The notes beneath the pieces were generated by a model. It was not told the DNA's origin, ran no database searches, and worked only from the letters and a program-made list of their open reading frames with translations. Shown one piece after another: positions 10,257-18,974 of a stretch of DNA of 64,000 bases. The stretch covers positions 16,792 through 80,791 of the forward strand of contig NZ_JASHJX010000015.1 in NCBI RefSeq assembly GCF_030732985.1. The letters are read 5' to 3'. Within the stretch, counting starts at the first letter, position 1; every line of letters begins with the position of its first letter. The position numbers and the translations under genes were made by a program. This DNA comes from Nioella sp. MMSF_3534. GTDB lineage: Bacteria > Pseudomonadota > Alphaproteobacteria > Rhodobacterales > Rhodobacteraceae.

Positions 10257-10580
10257 CTACGGGTTGCGCATGCAATATTGCGGGGGGTGAACGCCTTCGG
10301 TGAACTCGACCCCGCCGCAAGCGGCGCAGCGCCAGCGGGCGCGCCCCCAGGGGGCGGGGCGCGCATCGGGTTCCCAGATGCAATCGCGTGTGGGGTTGTC
10401 CGGGGCGGGGGATTCTCCATGACGAGGGCCGCCGCGCGACCGGGCCAATCCGACCAGCAGCGCCCCGATCCTGAGCCACAGGAAAACGGCCAGCACCGTC
10501 AGCCCCGCCACCAGAAACGGATGGTCCTGAGGCAGATATTCGCGCAGCCAGGGCGGCAGGATGGCATCGAGATCGGTCAT
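10257..10580 (-). CDS. small single-span membrane protein with C-terminal zinc-ribbon-like end
   Basis: A 107-residue protein of unknown function. The start MTDLDAILPPWLREYL is preferred over an in-frame ATG 51 bases upstream because the extra residues look non-coding. Residues about 20-45 (PFLVAGLTVLAVFLWLRIGALLVGL, shown here only as a position guide for one membrane helix) are hydrophobic. The C-terminus carries CAACGGVEF and HPPQYC, a CxxC plus Cys arrangement that could bind a metal. The codon pattern fits a real gene, but no homologous family is recognised. Confidence 0.6.
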   Translation of the reverse strand: MTDLDAILPPWLREYLPQDHPFLVAGLTVLAVFLWLRIGALLVGLARSRGGPRHGESPAPDNPTRDCIWEPDARPAPWGRARWRCAACGGVEFTEGVHPPQYCMRNP

Positions 10581-10678
10581 GACCCGGTCAGGATATCTCT
10601 GCCCGCCGTGGGGACAAGGGGCGACGAACAACGCGCCTAAGATTGATGGGCGGACCGGTCAGCCCGACTGCCCGTGTT

Positions 10679-11410
10679 TCACCCCACCATGGGCCTGCGA
10701 TCGGGGTAGATCACCTCGGACACGCCCTGTTCTTCAAGATCGAGGCTGAACGTATCGAGCCCGACATTGGCCTTGTGCTCCAGCTCTGCCGGATAGAGAT
10801 AGACGAGCCCCAGGATGGTCACCTTGTCCCCGTTCGGCAGATCAAAGCGCACGGCCTCATCCGGCAGGATCGTCGGGTAGCTGACCATCGCGGCACTCAT
10901 CCCCGTATCGTCGGAATAGGGCGCGCCTTCCGGGGAGGACAGCGTGTGGCCATCCGCCACGAACGCCCCGGCGCTGTGGGGATAGCGCGCGTAGTGCTTG
11001 AGATATCTGATCGGCCACCATGTCGTGGGATCATCATTCCGACGCTGCTGCATGATCTCGACCACCTTGTCGCCCCAGTCCGCATGCAGCCCGATCATCA
11101 GCTCAACCCGGCCCCAGATCGCGGGGTCGCCATTGTCCGGCACGGCCATGCGTTCGTTGCTCATGCCCAGGGTCACGAAAACCCAGTGGTCACGGGTGCC
11201 TGCGGGGGCAAAGCACAGAATGTCGATCGGAACGACATCCGACACCAGTTCATGAAAGAGGATCGGCTGAACGCCAAACGCCTCGGCCAGCCGGTTCCGG
11301 ATCACCTCGTGACTTGGCAGGGCAAGGGGCTCAGCCGTATGCGCGGCGGCGGTGTCTTTCGTCCGTGCGGGCTTTTGCGTGCCGCCGAAAATCTTCTTCA
11401 GGAATTTCAT
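10679..11410 (-). CDS. suppressor of fused (SUFU) domain protein
   Basis: A 243-residue protein matching the bacterial SUFU domain pattern: LFHELVSDVVPIDILCF, then HWVFVTLGMSNERM, WGRVELMIGL, and a late LVYLYPAELEHK segment. Bacterial SUFU proteins are often immunity proteins in polymorphic toxin systems, but no toxin gene is adjacent. The start MKFLKKIFGG is chosen because the longer in-frame extension upstream has non-coding composition. The Shine-Dalgarno sequence is weak. The protein is probably cytoplasmic. Confidence 0.75.
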   Translation of the reverse strand: MKFLKKIFGGTQKPARTKDTAAAHTAEPLALPSHEVIRNRLAEAFGVQPILFHELVSDVVPIDILCFAPAGTRDHWVFVTLGMSNERMAVPDNGDPAIWGRVELMIGLHADWGDKVVEIMQQRRNDDPTTWWPIRYLKHYARYPHSAGAFVADGHTLSSPEGAPYSDDTGMSAAMVSYPTILPDEAVRFDLPNGDKVTILGLVYLYPAELEHKANVGLDTFSLDLEEQGVSEVIYPDRRPMVG

Positions 11411-11747
11411 CGGGATGGAACCATTCTGGGTGCAGAGGGTGCGAGGGTTGATGCTCGTGCCGTCCGCGAGCGAAATTGCTCTCACGAGGTCTGAAAGGAT
11501 GCGGCCCGTTGGGGCTGCGGTTTGAAATGGCAGTGGTCGGAGGGAAGCGTGAAATGACGCTTGTCTGGGGATGATCAGGCCGACAGGCAGCTTCGTCCGC
11601 AACACAGAAAGCCGCAAGGATACGCCCCGCGCCAATCCTGCATTTTCTGACTTCGTTACTCGTCATCACAAAAGATACTCGTGAACCCAATCGGTAGCAT
11701 GGTCCTGCATTCGCGGGGCGGAGTAAATCCCCCCTGACGCGGGCCCC
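11411..11747. other. intergenic region without supported gene
   Basis: About 340 bases between the start of the SUFU-domain gene and the terminator of sdhB. Short open frames here have implausible composition. No clear promoter, repeat or RNA structure was recognised; the promoter of the SUFU-domain gene must lie within it. Confidence 0.5.
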
Positions 11748-11786
11748 AAAAAGAAACGGGCCAGCGACGGGGAAGTCACCGGCCCG
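11748..11786 (-). terminator. Rho-independent terminator of the sdh operon
   Basis: On the minus strand the arms CGGGCCGGTGAC and GTCGCTGGCCCG (10 of 12 pairs plus wobbles) enclose a six-base loop and are followed by TTTCTTTTT. The hairpin begins about 20 bases after the sdhB stop codon. Confidence 0.85.
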
Positions 11787-11806
11787 GTTTCGGAATGTCT
11801 AAAGGA

Positions 11807-12586
11807 TCAGAGCTGCCTCTCGACCATCATCTTCTTGATCGACGCAATCGCCTTGGCCGGGTTCAGGCCTTTGGGACAGGTCTTGGCGCAGTTCATGATG
11901 GTGTGGCAGCGGTAGAGCTTGAAGGGATCCTCCAGCTCGTCCAGACGCTCGCCCGTGGCTTCATCCCGGCTGTCGATCAGCCAGCGATAGGCATGGAGCA
12001 GCGCGGCAGGGCCGAGGTAGCGGTCGCCGTTCCACCAGTAGCTGGGGCAGCTGGTCGAACAGGATGCACACATCACACATTCATAAAGACCGTCGAGCTT
12101 CTTGCGGTCCTCGATGGATTGCCGCCACTCTTTCTCGGGCCGCTGCGTCTTGGTTTCCAACCACGGCATGATGCTGGCATGCTGTGCGTAGAAATGCGTC
12201 AGGTCCGGGATCAGGTCTTTCACCACCGGCATATGCGGCAGCGGGTAGATCTTCACGTCGCCCTTGATCTCGTCCATGCCGTAGATGCAGGCCAGCGTGT
12301 TGATGCCGTCGATATTCATCGCGCAAGACCCGCAGATGCCTTCGCGGCAGGAACGACGGAAGGTCAGGGTCGGGTCGATCTCGTTCTTGATCTTGATCAG
12401 CGCGTCCAGAACCATCGGGCCGCAGGTATCCATGTCGACGAAATAGGTGTCGACCTGCGGGTTTTTCCCGTCATCGGGGTTCCAGCGATAGATCTGGAAC
12501 TTGCGCACATTGGTGGCGCCTTCCGGCTTGGGCCATGTCTTGCCCGTGATGATCTTGGAGTTACGGGGAAGCGTGAATTGAACCAT
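11807..12586 (-). CDS. sdhB: succinate dehydrogenase iron-sulfur subunit
   Basis: A 259-residue subunit that carries electrons from SdhA flavin to the quinone site of complex II on the cytoplasmic face of the membrane. The 2Fe-2S motif [15 protein letters not shown] and the two C-terminal cluster motifs [13 protein letters not shown] and [14 protein letters not shown] are all intact. It is the last gene of sdhCDAB, 12 bases after sdhA, and is followed by a strong terminator. Confidence 0.98.
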   Translation of the reverse strand: MVQFTLPRNSKIITGKTWPKPEGATNVRKFQIYRWNPDDGKNPQVDTYFVDMDTCGPMVLDALIKIKNEIDPTLTFRRSCREGICGSCAMNIDGINTLACIYGMDEIKGDVKIYPLPHMPVVKDLIPDLTHFYAQHASIMPWLETKTQRPEKEWRQSIEDRKKLDGLYECVMCASCSTSCPSYWWNGDRYLGPAALLHAYRWLIDSRDEATGERLDELEDPFKLYRCHTIMNCAKTCPKGLNPAKAIASIKKMMVERQL

Positions 12587-12598
12587 GTCCTCGTCTCC

Positions 12599-14407
12599 TT
12601 AGAAGGTCCGCGCCTTGGGCGCGATTTTCTTGAGCGATATGCCGCCCTCGTCTTCGGTGGTCAGCGGGTCGGTGATGACCGGGCGGTATTCCAGCCCGAC
12701 GCTGCTGCCCTCGATGCGGGACACCGTGTGGACGCGCCACTTCTTGTCGTCGCGATCCGGGAAATCCTCATGCGCGTGGGCGCCACGGCTTTCCTGACGG
12801 GCCTCCGCGCCGACGATGGTGGCGAGCGCGTTCGGCATCAGGTTGGTCAGTTCCAGCGTTTCCATAAGGTCGCTGTTCCAGACCATGCTGCGGTCGGTCA
12901 CTTTCAGATCGCCCATCTTGCCAGCGATGGCGGTCATTTTCTCGACGCCTTCCGACAATGTCTTGGAGGTGCGGAAGACGGCGGCGTCGGCCTGCATGGT
13001 CTTCTGCATTTCCAACCGCAGCTCGGCGGTCGGGGTGTCGCCATTGGCGTAGCGCAGCCCGTCAAAGCGGCCGAGCGCCTTGTCGATGCTGGCCTTGTTC
13101 AGAACCGGGTTCGGGGCGTCCGCGTCCACCACCTGACCGGCGCGGATCGCGGCGGCGCGACCGAACACCACGAGGTCGATGAGCGAGTTGGACCCAAGCC
13201 GGTTCGCCCCGTGAACGGAAGCACAACCCGCCTCGCCCACGGCCATAAGGCCGGGCACGACAGCGGTCGGGTCTTTCTTGGTCGGGTTCAGCACCTCGCC
13301 CCAATAGTTCGTGGGGATGCCGCCCATGTTGTAATGCACCGTCGGGATGACCGGGATCGGTTCCTTGGTGACATCGACACCGGCGAAGATCTTGGCGCTT
13401 TCCGAGATGCCGGGCAGGCGTTCGGCCAGTGCCTCGGCAGGCAGGTGGGAAAGGTTCAGGTGGATGTGATCGCCCTCAGCGCCCACGCCACGGCCCTCGC
13501 GGATTTCCATGGTCATGGAGCGGGACACGTAATCGCGCGGGGCGAGGTCCTTGTACTGAGGCGCGTAGCGTTCCATGAACCGCTCGCCTTCGCTGTTGGT
13601 CAGGTAACCGCCCTCGCCGCGCGCGCCTTCGGTGATCAGGCAGCCGGAGCCATAGATGCCGGTCGGGTGGAACTGCACGAATTCCATATCCTGAAGCGGC
13701 AGGCCCGCGCGGGCCACCATGCCGCCGCCGTCACCGGTGCAGGTGTGGGCGGAGGTGGCGGAGAAATAGGCGCGGCCATAGCCGCCGGTTGCCAGCACCA
13801 CCATCTTGGCGTTGAAGACATGCATGGTGCCGTCGTCGAGCTTCCACGCCACGACGCCCTGACACTGGCCGTCTTCGGACATGATCAGGTCGGTCGCGAA
13901 ATACTCGATATAGAATTCCGCGTTGTTCTTGAGCGACTGGCCATAAAGCGTGTGCAGGATGGCGTGGCCGGTGCGGTCGGCAGCGGCGCAGGTGCGCTGC
14001 ACGGCGGGGCCTTCCCCGAATTCGGTCGTGTGGCCGCCGAAGGGGCGCTGGTAGATCTTGCCTTCCTCGGTGCGGCTGAACGGAACGCCGTAATGTTCAA
14101 GCTCATACACCGCCTTGGGGGCCTCGCGCGCGAGGTATTCCATCGCGTCGGTGTCACCCAGCCAGTCGGAGCCTTTGACGGTGTCATACATGTGCCACTG
14201 CCAGTGGTCGGGGCCCATGTTGGAAAGCGATGCGGCGATGCCGCCCTGTGCCGCCACGGTGTGGCTGCGGGTTGGGAACACCTTGGAAATACAGGCGGTC
14301 TTCAGCCCCTGTTCGGCCATGCCGAGCGTCGCGCGCAGGCCGGAGCCCCCGGCACCGACGACAACGACGTCATAGGAATGATGATTGAGTGCGTAGGACT
14401 CGGTCAT
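12599..14407 (-). CDS. sdhA: succinate dehydrogenase flavoprotein subunit
   Basis: A 602-residue catalytic subunit oxidising succinate to fumarate. It has the FAD-binding [17 protein letters not shown] at the N-terminus and [10 protein letters not shown], whose His carries covalent [11 protein letters not shown] and the C-terminal [16 protein letters not shown] are also typical. The length matches the family. It lies third in sdhCDAB, 24 bases after sdhD. Confidence 0.98.
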   Translation of the reverse strand: MTESYALNHHSYDVVVVGAGGSGLRATLGMAEQGLKTACISKVFPTRSHTVAAQGGIAASLSNMGPDHWQWHMYDTVKGSDWLGDTDAMEYLAREAPKAVYELEHYGVPFSRTEEGKIYQRPFGGHTTEFGEGPAVQRTCAAADRTGHAILHTLYGQSLKNNAEFYIEYFATDLIMSEDGQCQGVVAWKLDDGTMHVFNAKMVVLATGGYGRAYFSATSAHTCTGDGGGMVARAGLPLQDMEFVQFHPTGIYGSGCLITEGARGEGGYLTNSEGERFMERYAPQYKDLAPRDYVSRSMTMEIREGRGVGAEGDHIHLNLSHLPAEALAERLPGISESAKIFAGVDVTKEPIPVIPTVHYNMGGIPTNYWGEVLNPTKKDPTAVVPGLMAVGEAGCASVHGANRLGSNSLIDLVVFGRAAAIRAGQVVDADAPNPVLNKASIDKALGRFDGLRYANGDTPTAELRLEMQKTMQADAAVFRTSKTLSEGVEKMTAIAGKMGDLKVTDRSMVWNSDLMETLELTNLMPNALATIVGAEARQESRGAHAHEDFPDRDDKKWRVHTVSRIEGSSVGLEYRPVITDPLTTEDEGGISLKKIAPKARTF

Positions 14408-14431
14408 GTGTCTTGATCTCCTGTCCCTGGA

Positions 14432-14803
14432 TTACAGCGCAATCTGGGCGAGCGAAACGAGGCCGAAGGCCATCAGCCCGTAGCTGATGCAAGCCATGAC
14501 GATGATCGCGATCTTGCGGGACAGGCCCTGCATGTAATCTTCGATCACCATCTGGATCCCAAGGCGGAAGTGGTAGAAGCCGACGATCAGCATCAAGGCG
14601 GCCGATACGGCGGGGAAGGGGCGCGACAGGGCGGCCTGCACATCGGCATAGGGTTCGCCAAGCAGCGGGCCGAAGCTGAACAGGAACATCGGGGTGATGA
14701 TCAGCAGCGCCACGGCGGTGATGGTCGTCTTCCAGAAATGATCGGTGCCCGATTTGGCCGAACCGAGGCCAATCACGCGTTTGCGGTCGGTCATAAGTGC
14801 CAT
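14432..14803 (-). CDS. sdhD: succinate dehydrogenase membrane anchor subunit
   Basis: A 123-residue protein with three predicted membrane helices (about residues 28-48, 60-82 and 98-120) and a short cytoplasmic N-terminus. FYHFRLGIQMVIEDY precedes the last helix, as in SdhD, where His and Asp residues contribute to heme and quinone binding. It lies between sdhC and sdhA in the usual order, 11 bases after sdhC. Confidence 0.95.
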   Translation of the reverse strand: MALMTDRKRVIGLGSAKSGTDHFWKTTITAVALLIITPMFLFSFGPLLGEPYADVQAALSRPFPAVSAALMLIVGFYHFRLGIQMVIEDYMQGLSRKIAIIVMACISYGLMAFGLVSLAQIAL

Positions 14804-14814
14804 GGATCAGCCTC

Positions 14815-15207
14815 TCAGATCGTGATGATGGTCAGGAAGGTCAGCGCGACGCTGCCGATGATGATGCCCCAGCCCATCTTGTCGCTGTCATCGGGGTCGA
14901 GCCCATAGCCCATGTCCCAGACCAGATGGCGGACGCCGGCCAGCGCATGATACCACAGCGCCAGAACGCAGAGCGTCATAAGGACGTCACCGACGAAGCA
15001 GGTCATCAGCCCGTCTACGAAGTTGAAATAGGCCTCGCTGGTTGCCGCAGCCATCAGCCACCAGACGACAAGGACTGCCCCGCCGAGAAGTGCGATGCCG
15101 GTGATCCGGTTCAGGATCGAGGTCGCGGAGTTGAGCTGCGGACGGTAAATCTGCAAGTGCGGGGACAGCGGACGGTTGCCGCGATTGACGTCAGCCATGG
15201 CGAACAC
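14815..15207 (-). CDS. sdhC: succinate dehydrogenase cytochrome b556 subunit
   Basis: A 130-residue protein with three membrane helices. The family signature near the N-terminus (RPLSPHLQIYRPQLNSATSI) and HALAGVRHLVWDMGYG, containing the heme-ligand His region, are present. It is the first gene of sdhCDAB. Two GTGATCAC palindromes lie about 134-167 bases upstream of its start codon, and the intervening leader presumably holds the promoter. Confidence 0.95.
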   Translation of the reverse strand: MFAMADVNRGNRPLSPHLQIYRPQLNSATSILNRITGIALLGGAVLVVWWLMAAATSEAYFNFVDGLMTCFVGDVLMTLCVLALWYHALAGVRHLVWDMGYGLDPDDSDKMGWGIIIGSVALTFLTIITI

Positions 15208-15340
15208 CCTTTCAGGTTGTGCTAGGTGATTGCTTGTTCCCCTTATGCATAACGCCTTTTTTCAAGGAGTCACCTATCCGCACGCAGGTTTGCCCCGGTT
15301 TTTTGACAGTTTTTTGTGTCTAATCGCCGCAGAGCGGCAT

Positions 15341-15373
15341 TTTGTGATCACGTCCTCAAATAGTGTGATCACA
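15341..15373 (-). promoter_or_regulatory. tandem GTGATCAC operators upstream of sdhCDAB
   Basis: Two palindromes, TTTGTGATCACG (GATC centred at 15347.5) and TGTGATCACAAA (centred at 15368.5), are separated by exactly 21 bp, two helical turns. The distal copy overlaps the stop codon of the upstream membrane-protein gene. The same pair with the same 21-bp spacing occurs before sucC, and a single copy occurs before lpd. A shared TCA-cycle regulator is inferred. The position, 134-167 bases before the start codon, would suit an activator, but the promoter is not mapped. Confidence 0.75.
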
Positions 15374-15779
15374 AAAAGGAAAGACCGAAGCCCCCCATCA
15401 GCACGGCCAACAGAACCAGAGAGACTCGCCAAGGCGTCTGCACGCCGGTCTTCTCTTCCAGTTGCCGCGTATAGACCGTGATCGGCATACCGATGATCAG
15501 GCCGACCAGCACCGGACGCAGCCGGATGATGAAGTTCGAATCCGCCTCGATCATATCCGCGAACAGGTAGATCGACACGCCCGAGGCCAGCAACGCCGCC
15601 CCAAGTGCACGACCATGAGACAGCAGGATCGTCTCCAGGATCTCACTCATCTCGCCGCCTGCTTTTTCGACCATATCCCGATGGTATTGCGTCGGCAGAC
15701 TGCCGAAAAGATAGCGCGCGGCCATGAAGATGGTGCCCAGTGAGGCGAGGTAATAAAGCGCGATAGCCAGCGAATGCAT
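15369..15779 (-). CDS. conserved-looking small membrane protein
   Basis: A 136-residue protein with four likely membrane segments (about 5-25, 54-76, 82-102 and 118-136). An amphipathic stretch after the first contains QYHRDMVEKAGGEMSEILE. Function unknown. It is transcribed in the same direction as sdh, but the sdh operator region begins at its stop codon, so it is probably a separate unit. A perfect CtrA-type site lies 35-50 bases upstream of its start. A Shine-Dalgarno-like AAAGGGAT precedes the ATG. Confidence 0.75.
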   Translation of the reverse strand: MHSLAIALYYLASLGTIFMAARYLFGSLPTQYHRDMVEKAGGEMSEILETILLSHGRALGAALLASGVSIYLFADMIEADSNFIIRLRPVLVGLIIGMPITVYTRQLEEKTGVQTPWRVSLVLLAVLMGGFGLSFL

Positions 15780-15813
15780 GAAGATCCCTTTCAGACCTGT
15801 CCTTTTAGGCAGG

Positions 15814-15829
15814 TTAACCGAAAGTTAAC
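15814..15829 (-). promoter_or_regulatory. CtrA-type binding site
   Basis: TTAACCGAAAGTTAAC matches the CtrA full consensus TTAA-N7-TTAA(C) exactly and is near-palindromic, so it reads as a full site on both strands. It lies 35-50 bases upstream of the start of the small membrane-protein gene, overlapping where its promoter should be. CtrA consensus knowledge comes from Caulobacter and other alphaproteobacteria; binding here is inferred. Confidence 0.6.
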
Positions 15830-15924
15830 GTCAGAAATAGGGCATTGTCACGCCGCAAACCGTGCAAAACCCGCGCATTTAAGGGGTTTAGAGGAATTGT
15901 CGGGGTTTATCGGGGAATTGTACC

Positions 15925-16956
15925 TCAGACGGGAACAAGTACCCAATAGTCAAGATCGAGCAGAACATCGGGCAGGTATTTGCCGTCTTCACCCTTCAAT
16001 TCCCCCGCCTTGCCGCCCTTGGTCGCCACCAGCCGCAAACGTAGCGCACCAACGCCGGGCGCGGCGGTTTCCGCCTTGTCCAGCACCTCGGTCCAGGCCT
16101 TCACGGTATCGCCCGCGAAACAGGGGTTGGCATGGGCGCCCGCGTTGATACCGGCAATCAGCTGCGCATTGGCCAGCCCGTTGAAGCTGAGCGCGCGGGC
16201 CATGGAGATGACATGCCCGCCATAAATCAGCCGCTGCCCATCCGGGCGGAAGGTGGCGTCGAAATGCACCTTGGCGGTGTTCTGCCACAGGCGCGTGGCG
16301 ATCATGTGCTCGGCTTCCTCGATGGTGACGCCGTCCACATGGTCGATGATTTCACCGATCTCGTAGTCACCCCACCGATGCGGCTCACCTGCGAGGGTGA
16401 AGTCATAGCCGGTGAAATCCAGTCCTTCGGGGATCACAAGGGTGTCGGCCGGCACGACCTTCGCCAGATCGGGGATCACCGTTTCCGGCGCGGGCGCGTC
16501 CAGATCGTTCTTGCGCACCATGACCCAACGGACATAGTCCAGCACGACCTCATCGCGCTGATTGAGCCCCTCGGTGCGCACATAGACCACGCCCGACTTG
16601 CCGTTGGAGTTCTGCTTGAGCCCGATGACTTCCGAAACAGAGCGCAGCGTATCGCCGGGATAGACCGGCTTGCGAAAGCGGCCCTCGGCATAGCCGAGGT
16701 TCGCCACGGCGTTCAGAGAGACATCCGGCACGGTCTTGCCGAAGACCATATGGAAGGCGGCCAGATCGTCGAGCGGCGAGGAAGGCAGCCCACAGGCCCG
16801 CGCGAATTCATCCGAGGAATGCAGCGCGTGGCGGGAGGGATAAAGCGCATGATAAAGCGCCCGCTCGCCCCCCGACACGGTGCGCGGCACCGCGTGCTCT
16901 ATCCGCTGGCCGATAGAATAATCCTCGAAGAAATTGCCGGGGTTGGTCTTGGCCAT
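15925..16956 (-). CDS. mch: mesaconyl-CoA (beta-methylmalyl-CoA) hydratase, MaoC family
   Basis: A 343-residue double hot-dog protein that interconverts mesaconyl-C1-CoA and beta-methylmalyl-CoA in the ethylmalonyl-CoA pathway of acetate assimilation. The opening MAKTNPGNFFEDYSIGQ, then FGKTVPDVSLNAVANLGYA, VYPGDTL, HVDGVTIEEAEHM and LIYGGHVIS closely resemble Rhodobacter Mch, which has the same length as far as I recall. It is followed at 16985-17536 by an NnrU-family gene and then an mcl2-like gene transcribed in the same direction, so mcl2, the NnrU gene and mch may form one unit. Confidence 0.92.
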   Translation of the reverse strand: MAKTNPGNFFEDYSIGQRIEHAVPRTVSGGERALYHALYPSRHALHSSDEFARACGLPSSPLDDLAAFHMVFGKTVPDVSLNAVANLGYAEGRFRKPVYPGDTLRSVSEVIGLKQNSNGKSGVVYVRTEGLNQRDEVVLDYVRWVMVRKNDLDAPAPETVIPDLAKVVPADTLVIPEGLDFTGYDFTLAGEPHRWGDYEIGEIIDHVDGVTIEEAEHMIATRLWQNTAKVHFDATFRPDGQRLIYGGHVISMARALSFNGLANAQLIAGINAGAHANPCFAGDTVKAWTEVLDKAETAAPGVGALRLRLVATKGGKAGELKGEDGKYLPDVLLDLDYWVLVPV

Positions 16957-16984
16957 GTGCCTGTGTCTCTTTCGTTATCGGGAC

Positions 16985-17536
16985 CTAGCCGAAGGGCCAG
17001 TATCCCAGCCAATAGTGGATGTAGCCGATCACACCCATCAGGATGACAGAGGCCACGAGGAACATGCCGTCCTTGGCGTAGGTTCCGGTCTGTGTGGGGT
17101 GCCAGTTGGGTTCGGCGCGGTTGATGGCGATAACCTCGACGATGGCCCAGATCAGAAGGCCGCCGAACAGGATCACCGAGGCCAAATCCCCGTTCACCAG
17201 CAGATGCGCCAGCGCCCAAAGCCCGAAGCCCGTCAACATCGGGTGGCGCATCTGGTTGAGCAGTTTGCCTTTCCGTGGGGCCGGGCTCATCATGAAAATC
17301 GCCACTAGAACCAGCAGGTTGTTCACATGCGTGCCCCAGACCGGCGGATACCAGACCTGCCCCACATCCGCGCCGCGAAAGCCGATCACCATCAGCACGA
17401 TGCTCGCCAGCAGCGCCAGCGCAATCGGGCCCCTGCCCTTGTCGCCCATATCGGCGCGGGCAGCGGGGGCGGCGCGTTTGAACAGATGGGCACCGGCCCA
17501 TAGGGCGATGCCGAGGATCATGAGGATGAGGTACAT
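16985..17536 (-). CDS. NnrU family membrane protein
   Basis: A 183-residue protein with about five membrane helices and the NnrU features: MRHPMLTGFGLWALAHLL with a conserved His and Pro, and NWHPTQTGTY. NnrU was named from nitric-oxide-related clusters, but no denitrification genes are in the window, and many alphaproteobacteria carry unlinked copies. Its start is 34 bases downstream of the mcl2-like stop, and its stop lies 28 bases before the mch start codon, which fits cotranscription. Confidence 0.88.
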   Translation of the reverse strand: MYLILMILGIALWAGAHLFKRAAPAARADMGDKGRGPIALALLASIVLMVIGFRGADVGQVWYPPVWGTHVNNLLVLVAIFMMSPAPRKGKLLNQMRHPMLTGFGLWALAHLLVNGDLASVILFGGLLIWAIVEVIAINRAEPNWHPTQTGTYAKDGMFLVASVILMGVIGYIHYWLGYWPFG

Positions 17537-17569
17537 GGGCGCGTCTCCTGCGGACTGGCTGTTGTCGCG

Positions 17570-18427
17570 TCAGCCTGCCTGCATCGCAGCGATGGCCTCC
17601 GCCTTGGCCAAGGTGGCCTTGGCGGTGGCGACATGCAAGTTCTCGACGATCTTTCCGTTGACAACGGCAACCCCCTGACCGCTGGCTTCGGCTTCTTCGA
17701 AGGCCGCGATCTGGCGGCGGGCAAGGTCTATCTCGGCCTCAGAGGGCGCAAAGGCGGCATTGGCGATATCAACCTGCGCGGGGTGAATAAGCGTCTTGCC
17801 ATCAAAGCCCATGTCGCGGCCCTGTTCGCATTCGGCGCGCAGCCCCTCGTCATCCTTGAAGGCGTTATAGACGCCATCGACGATCACGATCCCTTCGGCC
17901 TTGGCGGCCAGCAGGCTGAGGCTGAGCCCCGCCATCATCGGCAGCCTGTCGGCGCGGAAGCGGGTGTTCATTTCCTTGGCCAAATCATTCGTGCCCATGA
18001 CGAAGCCCCGCATCTGCGGATGGGCGGCAATTTCGGGCGCGTTGATCATGCCCCTTGGCGTTTCCATCATCGCCCAGATGGGTTTGTCACCGACAAGGGC
18101 GGCCAGCGCATCGACCTGCGCCGCGCTTTCCACCTTGGGCAACAGCACCGCGTCGCAATCCATGGTCGCCGCGGCCTTCGCATCGGCCTCACCCCACCCG
18201 GTATCGAGCCCGTTGATCCGCACGATCCGCATCCGGTTGCCATAGCCGCCTGCGGCCAGGGCATTGGCCAGCGTGGCGCGGGCATTGGCCTTTTCTTCGA
18301 CCGCGACCGCGTCCTCCAGATCGAAGATGATCGCGTCCACCGGCAGGGTCTTGGCCTTCTCCAGCGCCCGCTCTTTCGAGCCGGGAATATAGAGAACGGA
18401 GCGGAAGGGGCGTGCGGTCTGGGTCAT
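17570..18427 (-). CDS. mcl2: HpcH/HpaI-citrate lyase family protein, probable (3S)-malyl-CoA thioesterase
   Basis: A 285-residue CitE-like TIM-barrel protein with SVLYIPGSKERALEKA, DAIIFDLEDAV, LLPKVE and METPRGMINAPEI, then MGTNDLAKE; the Glu and Asp in the last two motifs are metal-ligand positions in the family. Both length and N-terminus match Mcl2 (malyl-CoA thioesterase) better than the longer lyase Mcl1. Its role would be to hydrolyse malyl-CoA to malate at the end of the ethylmalonyl-CoA pathway, consistent with the mch gene downstream. AAGGAC lies eight bases before the chosen ATG. Confidence 0.85.
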   Translation of the reverse strand: MTQTARPFRSVLYIPGSKERALEKAKTLPVDAIIFDLEDAVAVEEKANARATLANALAAGGYGNRMRIVRINGLDTGWGEADAKAAATMDCDAVLLPKVESAAQVDALAALVGDKPIWAMMETPRGMINAPEIAAHPQMRGFVMGTNDLAKEMNTRFRADRLPMMAGLSLSLLAAKAEGIVIVDGVYNAFKDDEGLRAECEQGRDMGFDGKTLIHPAQVDIANAAFAPSEAEIDLARRQIAAFEEAEASGQGVAVVNGKIVENLHVATAKATLAKAEAIAAMQAG

Positions 18428-18658
18428 GAAAACCGTCCTTTCGGGCAAGATCGGCGGCACAAAACACAAAGAATGCTGCGAATGCAAGTTGCTTTATGCC
18501 GCAACGTAGCGAAATTTTCTTTCGCGGCGCAACGGCGCGGATTAACCGAATCTTCGGATTTCTGCGGCAGGCTTTGACGATCTTTGAATGGGAGCTTCGG
18601 GCGGAACCGTCGCTTTCCCTGCATCTCTGCCCCGTTTCCGCAACGAAAGGCAGACAGG

Positions 18659-18970
18659 ATGACCCGCTTCGTTTCTCTCTTTATCGCGCCCTTCGCGCTG
18701 CTGGTGCTGCCCGCCTTGGCAGACGCGCAAACCGCCCGGACCATTTGTGCCGAACGCGACCAGATCGTCGGCACTCTGACCGGCTATTTCGGCGAAACCG
18801 CCCGCAGTTGGGGCATGGGCCCGGCGGGCCGGATCGTGGAGATCTTCGCCTCGGACGAAACAGGTACGTGGACAATCACCGTCACCGCGCCCGACGGCAC
18901 CACCTGTCTCGTGGCTTCGGGCAATTCATGGGAAGATCTGGCGCAATCCGCGCGCGGAGAGGCGACCTGA
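18659..18970 (+). CDS. small secreted protein of unknown function
   Basis: A 103-residue protein with a clear signal peptide (MTRFVSLFIAPFALLVLPAL, cleavage after ADA). The mature part has two Cys (TICAERD and TTCLVASG) that could form a periplasmic disulfide, and a TGTWTITVTAPDG strand-rich centre. An upstream in-frame ATG exists, but the signal peptide and the nearby AGACAGG favour this start. It is divergent from the mcl2-like gene, sharing a region of about 230 bases. Confidence 0.75.
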   Translation: MTRFVSLFIAPFALLVLPALADAQTARTICAERDQIVGTLTGYFGETARSWGMGPAGRIVEIFASDETGTWTITVTAPDGTTCLVASGNSWEDLAQSARGEAT

Positions 18971-18974
18971 CCTC

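Noticed and set aside
11795..14416. 873-codon plus-strand open frame opposite sdhB-sdhA
   Set aside because: It is antisense to two certain genes and its product has no domain; it arises from GC-rich codon use.
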